This document shows positions 1 to 6,626 of a stretch of 19,531 bases of DNA, piece after piece. This stretch comes from Archangiaceae bacterium (GTDB taxonomy: Bacteria; Myxococcota; Myxococcia; Myxococcales; Myxococcaceae), in assembly GCA_023248915.1 (NCBI GenBank), contig JAHFDQ010000039.1, positions 1 to 19,531 on the forward strand. The letters are read 5' to 3'. The translations under genes and the position numbers were made by a program. The notes beneath the pieces are model-generated. The model was not told the DNA's origin. It searched no databases and saw only the letters and a list, made by a program, of their open reading frames with translations. The stretch's first letter is position 1; every line of letters starts with the position of its first letter.

Positions 1-1
1 G

Positions 2-205
2 CTCGCGATCTACCTCGACTGCGGCACCGAGGACGGCTTCCACCTGCAGGACGAGGCCGCGTACCTTCATGAGGTGCTCGAGCGCAGGCACGTCGCCCAT
101 GCCTTCTCGCTCGTGCCGGGCGGGCACTCGTTCAAGCTGTGGAGCCGCCAGATCGACGCGAGCTTGCGCTTCGTCGCCGCCCGGTTTCGAGCGGCGGGGT
201 TCTAG
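2..205 (+). CDS. Esterase-type alpha/beta hydrolase, C-terminal fragment (start lies outside the window)
   Basis: An open frame runs from the window edge to a TAG at 203-205 and encodes the last 67 residues of a protein. It begins LAIYLDCGTEDGFHLQDEAA and later reads VPGGHSFKLW. The first stretch looks like the strand carrying the catalytic Asp of a serine hydrolase. The GGH...W stretch looks like the catalytic-His loop of the putative esterase (esterase D, PF00756-like) family, followed by a last helix. The nucleophilic Ser would lie upstream of the window, so the substrate cannot be judged. Its stop codon overlaps that of the convergent nuoB, sharing CTAG at 202-205. The frame is certain; the family call is a pattern judgement. 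Confidence 0.6.
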   Translation, partial: LAIYLDCGTEDGFHLQDEAAYLHEVLERRHVAHAFSLVPGGHSFKLWSRQIDASLRFVAARFRAAGF

Positions 206-765
206 CCCAACTTCGCGGGCTCGATCAGGTCGCGGGCGCCGAGGTGGCGCTCGACCTGGCGATCTCCAAGCAGGTGCGTCTGCCCGGAGATCTTTTTCTG
301 CAACAGCAGGAGCGCGTCCAGCACCTGCTCGGGCCGCGGCGGGCAGCCGGGAATGTAGACGTCGACCGGGATGATTCGGTCGATGCCCTGCAGCACCGCG
401 TAGTTGTCGTAGAAGCCGCCCGACGAGGCGCACACGCCGAACGCCACCACCCACTTCGGCTCGCACATCTGCTCGTAGACGCGCTTCAAGATGGGCGCCT
501 GCTTCAAGTTCACGGTGCCCGTCACCATCAAGAGGTCGGCCTGCCGCGGAGAGAACCGGGTGAACTCGGCGCCGAACCGGGCGATGTCGTAGCGGCTCGC
601 GGCTACCGACATGTACTCCATGCCGCAGCACGCGGTGGCGAACGGGTAGGTGAACAGCGAATACCGGCGCGCCCAGCCCAGGCCCTTCGAGACCAGCCCT
701 TGCAGCCGGCTGATCGTCTCGTCCTTCCGGGTGGCGATCGCCGGAGTCACCTCGAGGTCGGCCAT
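202..765 (-). CDS. nuoB: NADH-quinone oxidoreductase subunit B, first copy (orphan nuoAB pair)
   Basis: This is the complex I subunit that carries iron-sulfur cluster N2, the last relay before quinone, at the junction of the peripheral and membrane arms. It has 187 residues, normal for the family. The four N2 ligands are present: adjacent Cys46 and Cys47 (TACCGMEYM), Cys112 (GVCASSGG) and Cys141 (PGCPPRP). Its ATG lies one base after the stop of the minus-strand nuoA, so the two genes are co-transcribed and probably translationally coupled. No nuoC or nuoD follows, because the next gene is convergent. The sequence is clearly different from the nuoB at 1704 (GVCASSGGFYDN here, GSCANCGGLFQL there), so this is not a recent duplication. 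It may serve a second complex I encoded elsewhere. Confidence 0.95.
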   Translation of the reverse strand: MADLEVTPAIATRKDETISRLQGLVSKGLGWARRYSLFTYPFATACCGMEYMSVAASRYDIARFGAEFTRFSPRQADLLMVTGTVNLKQAPILKRVYEQMCEPKWVVAFGVCASSGGFYDNYAVLQGIDRIIPVDVYIPGCPPRPEQVLDALLLLQKKISGQTHLLGDRQVERHLGARDLIEPAKLG

Positions 766-766
766 G

Positions 767-1138
767 TCAGGTCTCCCACTCCAGCGCGCCCTTCTTCCAC
801 ACGTAGGCCAGGCCCACGAGCAAGGTCGCCGCGAAGGCCGCCACCTCGGCGTACCCGAACCAGCCGAGCGCCTTGAAGTTCACCGCCCACGGGTAGAGGA
901 ACACTGTCTCGATGTCGAACACAATGAACAACAGCGCCACCACGTAGAACTTCACCGCGAAGCGCTGGCGGGCCGAGCCCTCGGAAACCGACCCGCACTC
1001 GAAGCTCTCGGACTTGACCTTGGAAGCACGCCTGGGCCCCAGGAAGTGGGCCAGCACCGGCAGCGCGGCGGCCATCAACCCGGAAACCAGCAGCGTCACA
1101 GCCAGTGGCAAGTAGGGACCGACCGGGGAAGGGCTCAT
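767..1138 (-). CDS. nuoA: NADH-quinone oxidoreductase subunit A, first copy (orphan nuoAB pair)
   Basis: This small membrane subunit of complex I sits next to the quinone chamber. It has 123 residues with three hydrophobic segments, at about 8-30, 62-83 and 92-113. The hallmark loop after helix 1 is present (FECGSVSEGSARQRFAVKFY, with the conserved acidic-Cys-Gly), as is VFDIETVFLYPW in helix 2. The ATG at 1138-1136 has no recognisable Shine-Dalgarno. Instead, a sigma70-like promoter ends only 8 bases upstream, so the mRNA may be leaderless or nearly so. The downstream nuoB follows after one base. It differs strongly in sequence and length from the nuoA at 1287. Confidence 0.93.
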   Translation of the reverse strand: MSPSPVGPYLPLAVTLLVSGLMAAALPVLAHFLGPRRASKVKSESFECGSVSEGSARQRFAVKFYVVALLFIVFDIETVFLYPWAVNFKALGWFGYAEVAAFAATLLVGLAYVWKKGALEWET

Positions 1139-1146
1139 CGGCGCGC

Positions 1147-1175
1147 AACATAAAGAGCGGCTACCGGGCCGTCAA
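1147..1175 (-). promoter_or_regulatory. Sigma70-like promoter for the minus-strand nuoAB pair
   Basis: Read on the minus strand, TTGACG (1175-1170) is followed by a 17-base spacer and TATGTT (1152-1147). These match the sigma70 consensus at 5 of 6 and 4 of 6 positions with ideal spacing. Transcription would be expected to start about 7 bases past the -10 box, at or within two bases of the nuoA ATG at 1138. This agrees with the absence of a ribosome binding site. It is a sequence match only. Confidence 0.5.
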
Positions 1176-1203
1176 AGGGATTGGCACGGGGTCGGCGAAG
1201 TCC

Positions 1204-1230
1204 TTGACAAGTCAGGTGTGTCCTGAAAAT
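1204..1230 (+). promoter_or_regulatory. Candidate sigma70 promoter for the nuoABCDHIJKLMN operon
   Basis: A perfect -35 box, TTGACA, lies at 1204-1209 in the most AT-rich part of the divergent spacer. The best -10 is GAAAAT at 1225-1230 (4 of 6), but the spacer is a short 15 bases; frames with 16-18 bases match less well. The suboptimal spacing and a dyad between the boxes suggest a controlled promoter. Start would be near 1237, giving a leader of about 50 bases. Confidence 0.4.
1212..1226. promoter_or_regulatory. Inverted repeat TCAGG-N5-CCTGA, possible operator of the nuo operon
   Basis: A perfect 5-bp dyad with a 5-base centre lies exactly between the -35 and -10 boxes of the plus-strand nuo promoter. 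A further CCTGA half-site occurs at 1239-1243, 17 bases beyond the second arm. This is where a repressor, or an activator that remodels the spacer, would bind. No regulator family is recognised from the motif. A 5-bp dyad can also arise by chance. Confidence 0.3.
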
Positions 1231-1246
1231 TACGTTCGCCTGACGA

Positions 1247-1265
1247 CGCACGGTGTTTCGGTGCG
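1247..1265 (+). other. Small stem-loop in the nuoA leader
   Basis: CGCAC at 1247-1251 pairs with GTGCG at 1261-1265 around a 9-base loop. It would form in the 5' leader of the nuo operon mRNA, 21 bases before the GTG start, leaving the GAGG ribosome binding site (1276-1279) exposed. No known riboswitch fold is recognised. Confidence 0.2.
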
Positions 1266-1286
1266 CTCGCCTGCCGAGGTGCCAAG

Positions 1287-1703
1287 GTGCTGTTCGACTT
1301 CGCAACCGTGCTCGCCTTCGTGGTCGCGGCGGTGGGTTTCGCGGCCATCACCCTGCTGATGGGGTCGATTTTGCGGCCGCGGTTTCCGAACGCCGAGAAG
1401 GAAACCATTTACGAGTGCGGCGAGCGGCCCCACGGCGCGGCCTGGTTCAACTTCAACCCGCGCTTCTACATCGTGGCGTTGGTCTTCGTGATCTTCGAGG
1501 TCGAGGTAGCGCTCACCATTCCGGTGGCGCTCGTCTTCCGAAACTGGGTCTTCCGCAGCCAGGGCATGGTCGCCTTCTGGGAAATCTTCGCCTTCGTCCT
1601 CATTCTCTTCACCGGCCTCATCTGGATTTGGGTTCGGAAAGATCTCGACTGGGTGAAGCGCTTCACCGCCGGCAAGGCCGACGTCGCGGGAGGGACGAGA
1701 TAG
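1287..1703 (+). CDS. nuoA: NADH-quinone oxidoreductase subunit A, operon copy
   Basis: First gene of the 11-gene complex I operon and the membrane subunit next to the quinone pocket. It has 138 residues and three hydrophobic segments at about 5-27, 62-83 and 92-115. The family loop is seen as ETIYECGERP, followed by FYIVALVFVIFEVEVAL, which carries the conserved acidic residues of helix 2. A GTG start was chosen because GAGG at 1276-1279 sits 7 bases upstream and the protein begins directly before helix 1. It ends in a TAG immediately followed by the ATG of nuoB. Compared with the minus-strand nuoA it has a longer C-terminal tail and only distant sequence similarity. Confidence 0.95.
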   Translation: MLFDFATVLAFVVAAVGFAAITLLMGSILRPRFPNAEKETIYECGERPHGAAWFNFNPRFYIVALVFVIFEVEVALTIPVALVFRNWVFRSQGMVAFWEIFAFVLILFTGLIWIWVRKDLDWVKRFTAGKADVAGGTR

Positions 1704-2243
1704 ATGCCGGGCGCCGACAGGAAGGGCTACGCGCATGATCCCGGCGCCTCGTCGGCGGTCGTCACCCTCGACACCAACGTGCTCGAGAAGGTCATCAACT
1801 GGTCTCGGGCGTCGTCGATCTTCTACATGCTGTTCGGGCTGGCCTGCTGCGGCATCGAGCTGATGCAGACCGGCGGGCCGCGGTCCGACGTCGACCGGTT
1901 CGGAGCGGTGCCGCGCGCGTCGCCCCGCGCCAGCGACCTGATGATCGTCGCCGGCACGCTGACCTACAAGATGGCGGTGCGCACCAAGCTGCTCTACGAG
2001 CAGATGGCCGAACCGAAGTACGTCATCTCGATGGGGTCGTGCGCGAACTGCGGCGGCCTGTTCCAGCTCGCGTATTCGGTCTGCAAGGGCGTCGACAAGA
2101 TCATCCCGGTCGACGTCTACGTGCCCGGCTGCCCGCCGCGACCCGAGGCGCTGACCGAAGGGCTGTTGCGCATTCAACAGATCATCCAGCGTGAGAAGCA
2201 CAAGGCGAAGTTCCGGCCGACGGGCCCCGAGCCGATCGCCTGA
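1704..2243 (+). CDS. nuoB: NADH-quinone oxidoreductase subunit B, operon copy
   Basis: Carrier of cluster N2 in the operon-encoded complex I. It has 179 residues with ligands Cys48 and Cys49 (LACCGIELM), Cys113 (GSCANCGG) and Cys143 (PGCPPRP). An extra cysteine, Cys116, lies in the second motif. The first 25 or so residues are a polar tail without obvious family match. The ATG abuts the nuoA stop, and GGGAGG at 1688-1693 provides a ribosome binding site with a 10-base spacer. The signature around GPRSDVDRFGAVPRASPR differs from the minus-strand nuoB (SRYDIARFGAEFTRFSPR), so the two copies belong to separate nuoB lineages. Confidence 0.96.
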   Translation: MPGADRKGYAHDPGASSAVVTLDTNVLEKVINWSRASSIFYMLFGLACCGIELMQTGGPRSDVDRFGAVPRASPRASDLMIVAGTLTYKMAVRTKLLYEQMAEPKYVISMGSCANCGGLFQLAYSVCKGVDKIIPVDVYVPGCPPRPEALTEGLLRIQQIIQREKHKAKFRPTGPEPIA

Positions 2244-2257
2244 CGAGAGAGACGACC

Positions 2258-2869
2258 ATGGCCGCCCTCACCTTCGAGCAGATTCATCAGAAGATCGCGG
2301 CGAAGTTCGGCGACGCGATCGGCGCCGCCCAGCCCCCGAAGAAAGACGCGTTCTGCACCTTCGCTGTGGCGAAGCTGGTCGAGGTAGGCCGCGCGATGAA
2401 GGCCGACCCCGACCTGGCCTTCGACCACCTGCAAGACGTCACCGCGACCGACCACCCCAAGGAAGGGCTGATTCGGGTCGTCTACCACTTCTACAGCTAC
2501 ACCCACCGCCACGGCTTCTGCGCCAAGGTCGAGCTACCCCGCGCGCAGCCCGAGGTCGACACGCTGGAGGGGGTGTGGAAGTCGGCCAACTGGTTCGAGC
2601 GCGAAGTGTTCGACCTGTTCGGGGTGACGTTCAAGGGCCACCCCGACCTTCGGCGCATCATGTTGCCGGACGACTGGGTGGGCTTCCCCCTGCGCAAGGA
2701 CTACCGGGAAGCGGGCGGCTACCAGGGCATCTCGAACATCCGCGACAACCCGCTCGACCTGTACCTCAGCCTCGACAAGGCCTGCCGGCCCGAACCGGTG
2801 GCGCCGGCTGAGCCCGCGACCCCCGCGGCGCCCGTCGCTCCGGCTGCCCCGCAGAAGGGCGAGGCCTAG
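2258..2869 (+). CDS. nuoC: NADH-quinone oxidoreductase subunit C (30 kDa)
   Basis: Peripheral-arm subunit that packs against NuoD and helps shape the quinone site. It has 203 residues. The 30 kDa signature is clear: EREVFDLFGVTFKGHPDLRR starting at Glu114, followed by PDDWVGFPLRKDY. It is a free-standing NuoC, not fused to NuoD as in Escherichia coli. The last 25 or so residues are a low-complexity Pro/Ala tail (repeats such as PAEPATPAAPVAPAAP) beyond the normal end of the fold, probably a flexible exposed extension. The ATG lies 14 bases after the nuoB stop; the GTG of nuoD lies two bases after its own stop. Confidence 0.96.
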   Translation: MAALTFEQIHQKIAAKFGDAIGAAQPPKKDAFCTFAVAKLVEVGRAMKADPDLAFDHLQDVTATDHPKEGLIRVVYHFYSYTHRHGFCAKVELPRAQPEVDTLEGVWKSANWFEREVFDLFGVTFKGHPDLRRIMLPDDWVGFPLRKDYREAGGYQGISNIRDNPLDLYLSLDKACRPEPVAPAEPATPAAPVAPAAPQKGEA

Positions 2870-2871
2870 CC

Positions 2872-4041
2872 GTGGCGCTCGACCAGATCTTCATCACCCG
2901 CAAGTTCGGCCCCAACGCCGAGCAGGAGATGATCCTCAACATGGGGCCGCAGCACCCGTCTACGCACGGGGTGCTGAACTTCATCGTACACGCCGACGGC
3001 GAGGTGATGGAGAAGGCGGTGCCCGAGGTCGGGTACCTGCACCGGTCGCTCGAGAAAATCGGCGAGATGGTCTCGTACGCCGGCTTCATGCCGTACTCCG
3101 ACCGGGTCGACTACCTGGCGGCGATGTTCGCCAACGAAGGCTGGGCGCTGGCGGTCGAGAAGCTGCTCGGGCTGGAAGTCCCGCCGCGCGGGCAGTACCT
3201 GCGCGCCATCTCGTGCGAGCTGAACCGCATCGCCAGCCACCTGATCGCGCTCGGGTCGACGGCGATGGACATCGGCGCGGTGACGCCGTTCCCGTACGCG
3301 CTGCGCGAGCGCGAGAGCATCAACGACCTGATCGAGGCGCTGTGCGGCGCGCGGTTGACCTACAACTACCACCGCATCGGCGGCGTCGCGTACGACGTAC
3401 CGCCCGACTGGACGCCCCTGTGCCGCGCCTGGCTCGACCACTTCGAGAAGGTGCTCGACGAGTTCGACCGGCTGATCTCGACCAACGAGATCTTCCTCAA
3501 GCGCCTGGCCGGGCTGGCTGTCATCCCGGCGGCGATGGCCATCGACTACGGCCTGTCGGGGCCGAACCTGCGCGCGTCGGGGGTGGACTTCGACCTGCGC
3601 AAGGCGCACCCGTACGGGGCCTACCCCGACTTCCAGTTCAAGGCGCCGATCGGCCGGGCCTACGCGGGGCTGTCGCGCGGGGGCAAGGTCGGCGACTGCT
3701 ACGACCGGTACTACTGCCGGGTGCTCGAGTGCCGCGAGTCGGCGACCATCGTGCGCCAAGCGCTCGACAAGCTTCCGGACGGCGACTTCATCAACCCCAA
3801 GGCGCCCAAGAAGGCGAAGCCGCCGGCAGGCGAGACGCAGTCGCGCGTCGAGAGCGTCCGCGGCGAGATGGCCTACTACGTGGTGTCGGACGGCAGCGAG
3901 CGGGCCTACCGGCTTCGGGTTCGCACCGGCTCGTTCACCGCGATGGGCATCATCGAAGAGGTCTCGAAGGGCCTGATGATCGCCGACCTGGTCGCGCTCA
4001 TCGCCTCGCTCGACGTCGTCGCCCCGGAGATCGATCGCTAG
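2872..4041 (+). CDS. nuoD: NADH-quinone oxidoreductase subunit D (49 kDa)
   Basis: This subunit forms most of the quinone-binding pocket of complex I and is related to the large subunit of NiFe hydrogenases. It has 389 residues, close to the usual 380-410. Visible landmarks are GPQHPSTHG (25-33, with the quinone-site His), PYSDRVDYLA (the conserved Tyr region), RGQYLRAISCELNRIASHL, and the terminal SLDVVAPEIDR typical of the family end. As in other NuoD proteins, the hydrogenase nickel-binding cysteines are missing. A basic Pro/Lys-rich linker (NPKAPKKAKPPAGE) precedes the last domain. The GTG start is supported by GAGG 8 bases upstream and by a two-base gap to nuoC. Confidence 0.97.
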   Translation: MALDQIFITRKFGPNAEQEMILNMGPQHPSTHGVLNFIVHADGEVMEKAVPEVGYLHRSLEKIGEMVSYAGFMPYSDRVDYLAAMFANEGWALAVEKLLGLEVPPRGQYLRAISCELNRIASHLIALGSTAMDIGAVTPFPYALRERESINDLIEALCGARLTYNYHRIGGVAYDVPPDWTPLCRAWLDHFEKVLDEFDRLISTNEIFLKRLAGLAVIPAAMAIDYGLSGPNLRASGVDFDLRKAHPYGAYPDFQFKAPIGRAYAGLSRGGKVGDCYDRYYCRVLECRESATIVRQALDKLPDGDFINPKAPKKAKPPAGETQSRVESVRGEMAYYVVSDGSERAYRLRVRTGSFTAMGIIEEVSKGLMIADLVALIASLDVVAPEIDR

Positions 4042-4045
4042 CCCC

Positions 4046-5317
4046 ATGCAAGAGACCCTCGACCGGCTGATCCGCGAAGTGCTCCACGAGGACCCCCAGG
4101 TCTGGGCCGGCTCGTGGGTGGTGTACGCGGCGGCGCTGCTCGCGGTCGGCTTCGGGCTGACCGTCTTCGGCGCGCTGGTCGCCGGGCTCACCTCGTGGTG
4201 GGAACGGCGCATCGCCGCGCGCATGCAGTCGCGCATCGGCCCGAACCGGGTGGGGCCGCAGGGCACCCTGCAGTTCCTCGCCGACGCACTGAAGCTGATC
4301 GTCAAGGAAGACCTGGTACCGCCCGAGTCGGACCAGATGCTCTTCCGCATCGCCCCCTACTTCGTGATGACGGGGTTCGCGCTCACCTTCGTGGTGCTGC
4401 CGTTCGGCTACCACCTTTCGGCGACGCGCATGAACGTCGGGTTGTTCTACCTCATCGCGGTGACCGCGCTGGTGGTGGTGGGCATCATGCTGTCGGGGTG
4501 GGCCTCGAACTCGAAGTGGGCGCTGTTCGGCGGCATGCGCGCCGCGGCGCAGGTGGTCAGCTACGAGATTCCCGGCGGCATGCTGGCCTTGGTGCCGATT
4601 CTGATGGCCGGGTCGCTCGACCTGCACGAGATCATCCGGGCGCAGGGCGGCTTCCCGTGGGACTGGTTCGTGTTCCAGACGCCCTGGGGCTTCATCGCCT
4701 TCTTCCTGTTCTTCGCCACCCAGCTGGCCGAGGGCAACCGCACCCCGTTCGATCTGCCCGAGGCCGAGTCCGAGCTCGTGGCCGGGTACATGACCGAGTA
4801 CTCGGGCATCCGCTTCGGGTACTACTTCCTCGCCGAGTGGGGAAACCTCTGGGTGATGAGCGCGGTCATCTCGACGCTCTTCCTGGGCGGCTGGCAGGTG
4901 CCCTTCGTCTCGGCCGAGACGCTGGCCGGCTGGGAAGCGGCGGGCACCGTGCCGGTGGCGTTCTACGGGGTGTCCACCGCGGTGTTCGTCACCAAGGTCG
5001 TGGTGTTGATGAACGTCATCATCTGGGTTCGCTGGACGCTGCCCCGCATTCGCGTCGACCAGATGATGTCGGTCTGCTGGAAGTACCTGGTGCCGATCGG
5101 CATGGGTCTGGTCTTGCTGGCCGCGCTCACCGAGGTGCTGTCTTTCCAGCTCTTCGGCGACGCGGCGAAGGGGCCGGCGCCGCTGGGCACTCCCCGGGGC
5201 GCCCTGCACCTGGCCTTCTTCGCGGTGGCGGGCGCGGTGCCGACCGTCCTGTTCTTCCGGAAGATCTTCCGCAACATCCGCCTCACGGGCGACCGAATCG
5301 ACCTCACCAACTGGTAG
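4046..5317 (+). CDS. nuoH: NADH-quinone oxidoreductase subunit H
   Basis: Membrane subunit that lines the quinone tunnel and links the redox module to the pumps. The conserved tunnel segment ERRIAARMQSRIGPNRVGP starts at Glu53. The charged loop NRTPFDLPEAESELVAGYMT and EYSGIRFGYYFLAEW are intact. At 423 residues it is longer than the 325 of Escherichia coli. After the usual last helix and the region RVDQMMSVCWKYLVP there is a further hydrophobic segment at about 386-405 and a basic tail, so an additional C-terminal helix is likely. The ATG lies 4 bases after nuoD; no good ribosome binding site is visible, so coupling to nuoD is probable. Confidence 0.96.
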   Translation: MQETLDRLIREVLHEDPQVWAGSWVVYAAALLAVGFGLTVFGALVAGLTSWWERRIAARMQSRIGPNRVGPQGTLQFLADALKLIVKEDLVPPESDQMLFRIAPYFVMTGFALTFVVLPFGYHLSATRMNVGLFYLIAVTALVVVGIMLSGWASNSKWALFGGMRAAAQVVSYEIPGGMLALVPILMAGSLDLHEIIRAQGGFPWDWFVFQTPWGFIAFFLFFATQLAEGNRTPFDLPEAESELVAGYMTEYSGIRFGYYFLAEWGNLWVMSAVISTLFLGGWQVPFVSAETLAGWEAAGTVPVAFYGVSTAVFVTKVVVLMNVIIWVRWTLPRIRVDQMMSVCWKYLVPIGMGLVLLAALTEVLSFQLFGDAAKGPAPLGTPRGALHLAFFAVAGAVPTVLFFRKIFRNIRLTGDRIDLTNW

Positions 5318-5332
5318 CGCCAAGAGAACCTC

Positions 5333-5947
5333 ATGCCGGTCAGCCAGTACCTCGCCAACATCAAGGACACCGTCCAGAGCGCCTGGGAAGGCATGACCGT
5401 CACCTTCTCGTACCTGTTCCGGCGCCCGATGACGGTGCAGTACGCGGGGCCCGAGAAGGCCCGCGAAAAGCACGAGCTGGTGCAGGACACGCTGCCCTCG
5501 CGTTATCGCGGCTTCCTCGAGGTGGACTTAGCCATCTGCACCGCCTGCAACGCCTGCGAGCGCGCCTGCCCCATCAACGTCATCGCCATCGAGATCGAGA
5601 AAGATCCCGCGAACCCCAAGCTGCGGGTGATGACCCGGTTCGACATCGACGAGGGCAAGTGCATGTTCTGCGGCCTGTGCGTCGAACCGTGCCCGACCGG
5701 TTCCATTCAGCACACCCGCGAGTTCGAGGGTACCCAGCGCACCCTATCGAACATGGTGCTGCGCTTCGTCGACCCGGCCAAGCCGGCGCCGCCCTACAAG
5801 GTGGCCAAGGGGGCGACGGCGTTTCCCCGGGCGGTGCTGGGTTCGATCACCCGGCCGCTGGTGAAGGCCTGGGACAGCCCTCCGCCGCCCCTGCCGATCG
5901 AGTCGGCCGAAGAGGCCATGGCCCACGCCGCGAAGAAGGCCCACTAG
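5333..5947 (+). CDS. nuoI: NADH-quinone oxidoreductase subunit I (two 4Fe-4S clusters)
   Basis: Ferredoxin-like subunit that carries clusters N6a and N6b, passing electrons toward NuoB. It has 204 residues with two complete CxxCxxCxxxCP motifs: Cys69/72/75/79 (CTACNACERACP) and Cys110/113/116/120 (CMFCGLCVEPCP). The N-terminal amphipathic region (about 1-35) resembles the membrane-surface helix of the family. The C-terminal 50 residues are a Pro-rich, charged tail beyond the ferredoxin fold. It lies between nuoH and nuoJ with gaps of 15 and 22 bp. Having NuoI but no nuoE, F or G here means the upstream clusters must be encoded elsewhere or replaced by another donor protein. Confidence 0.97.
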   Translation: MPVSQYLANIKDTVQSAWEGMTVTFSYLFRRPMTVQYAGPEKAREKHELVQDTLPSRYRGFLEVDLAICTACNACERACPINVIAIEIEKDPANPKLRVMTRFDIDEGKCMFCGLCVEPCPTGSIQHTREFEGTQRTLSNMVLRFVDPAKPAPPYKVAKGATAFPRAVLGSITRPLVKAWDSPPPPLPIESAEEAMAHAAKKAH

Positions 5948-5969
5948 GGACCGCGAGGACGACACGACC

Positions 5970-6626
5970 GTGGCAGACGACAGAGCAGCACCTCTCGATC
6001 GCTGGCAACACGTGAAGACGGTGGCCGGCTACGCGACCGTCATCGTGATGACCGCGGCGCTCTTCGCGGAACTGACGATGCTCGTCCCGGGGCTGCACTG
6101 GGGGCCGAGCGAAGGCCCGTTGCTCACCGTCGGCGACGCGGTGTTCTACCTGTTGGCGTCGGTGGCGATGGTGTCCGCGGTGCTGGTGGCGTTTTCGAAG
6201 AGCATCCTCTACTCGGCCATCGCGCTCCTGGGGGCGCTGTTGGGGGCGGGCGGGCTGTACGTGCTCCTGCGCGCCGACTTCGTGGCCGTCACCCAACTGC
6301 TCATCTACATCGGTGGCGTGCTGGTGCTCATCCTCTTCGCGGTGATGCTCACCTCGCGCATCGGCCAGGCGTCCGCCACCAACCCGGCGACGTCGGTGGT
6401 CGCGGGGCTGGTGTTGTTGGCCGCGCTCGGGGCGGTGCTGGGGTTCGCCGCGGCCGAGGCTCCGTGGAAGGGGGCGGCGCACCCGCTCGAGCTCGAGGCC
6501 ACCGCCGAGCGCATCGGAGACCTCTTCCTCGGTCATTACCTGGTCGCGTTCGAGGTCATCTCGCTGTTGCTCCTGGCGACGCTGGTGGGGGCGGTCGTCG
6601 TGGCGCGCAAGGAGATCAAGGAATGA
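5970..6626 (+). CDS. nuoJ: NADH-quinone oxidoreductase subunit J with N-terminal extension
   Basis: Membrane subunit between the quinone module and the antiporter-like pumps. It has 218 residues; the usual length is about 165-185. The canonical NuoJ part starts near residue 57 (DAVFYLLASVAM) and contains LLIYIGGVLVLILFAVML, the bent helix 3 region that moves during turnover. Ahead of it is an additional hydrophobic segment at about 18-39, so one extra membrane helix is predicted. The GTG start is supported by GAGGA at 5955-5959 with a 10-base spacer. No good ribosome binding site precedes internal start codons near residue 57. Its TGA overlaps the nuoK ATG (ATGA). Confidence 0.93.
   Translation: MADDRAAPLDRWQHVKTVAGYATVIVMTAALFAELTMLVPGLHWGPSEGPLLTVGDAVFYLLASVAMVSAVLVAFSKSILYSAIALLGALLGAGGLYVLLRADFVAVTQLLIYIGGVLVLILFAVMLTSRIGQASATNPATSVVAGLVLLAALGAVLGFAAAEAPWKGAAHPLELEATAERIGDLFLGHYLVAFEVISLLLLATLVGAVVVARKEIKE

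Noticed and set aside
139..876. Plus-strand open frames opposite the minus-strand nuoB and nuoA
   Set aside because: The products are Arg/Pro-rich with no recognisable domain, while the minus strand encodes NuoB with all cluster ligands.
6464..6622. Longer nuoK reading from 6464
   Set aside because: The first 53 codons overlap nuoJ in another frame and are Arg/Gly-rich; the ATG at 6623 has AAGGAG and gives a normal NuoK length.
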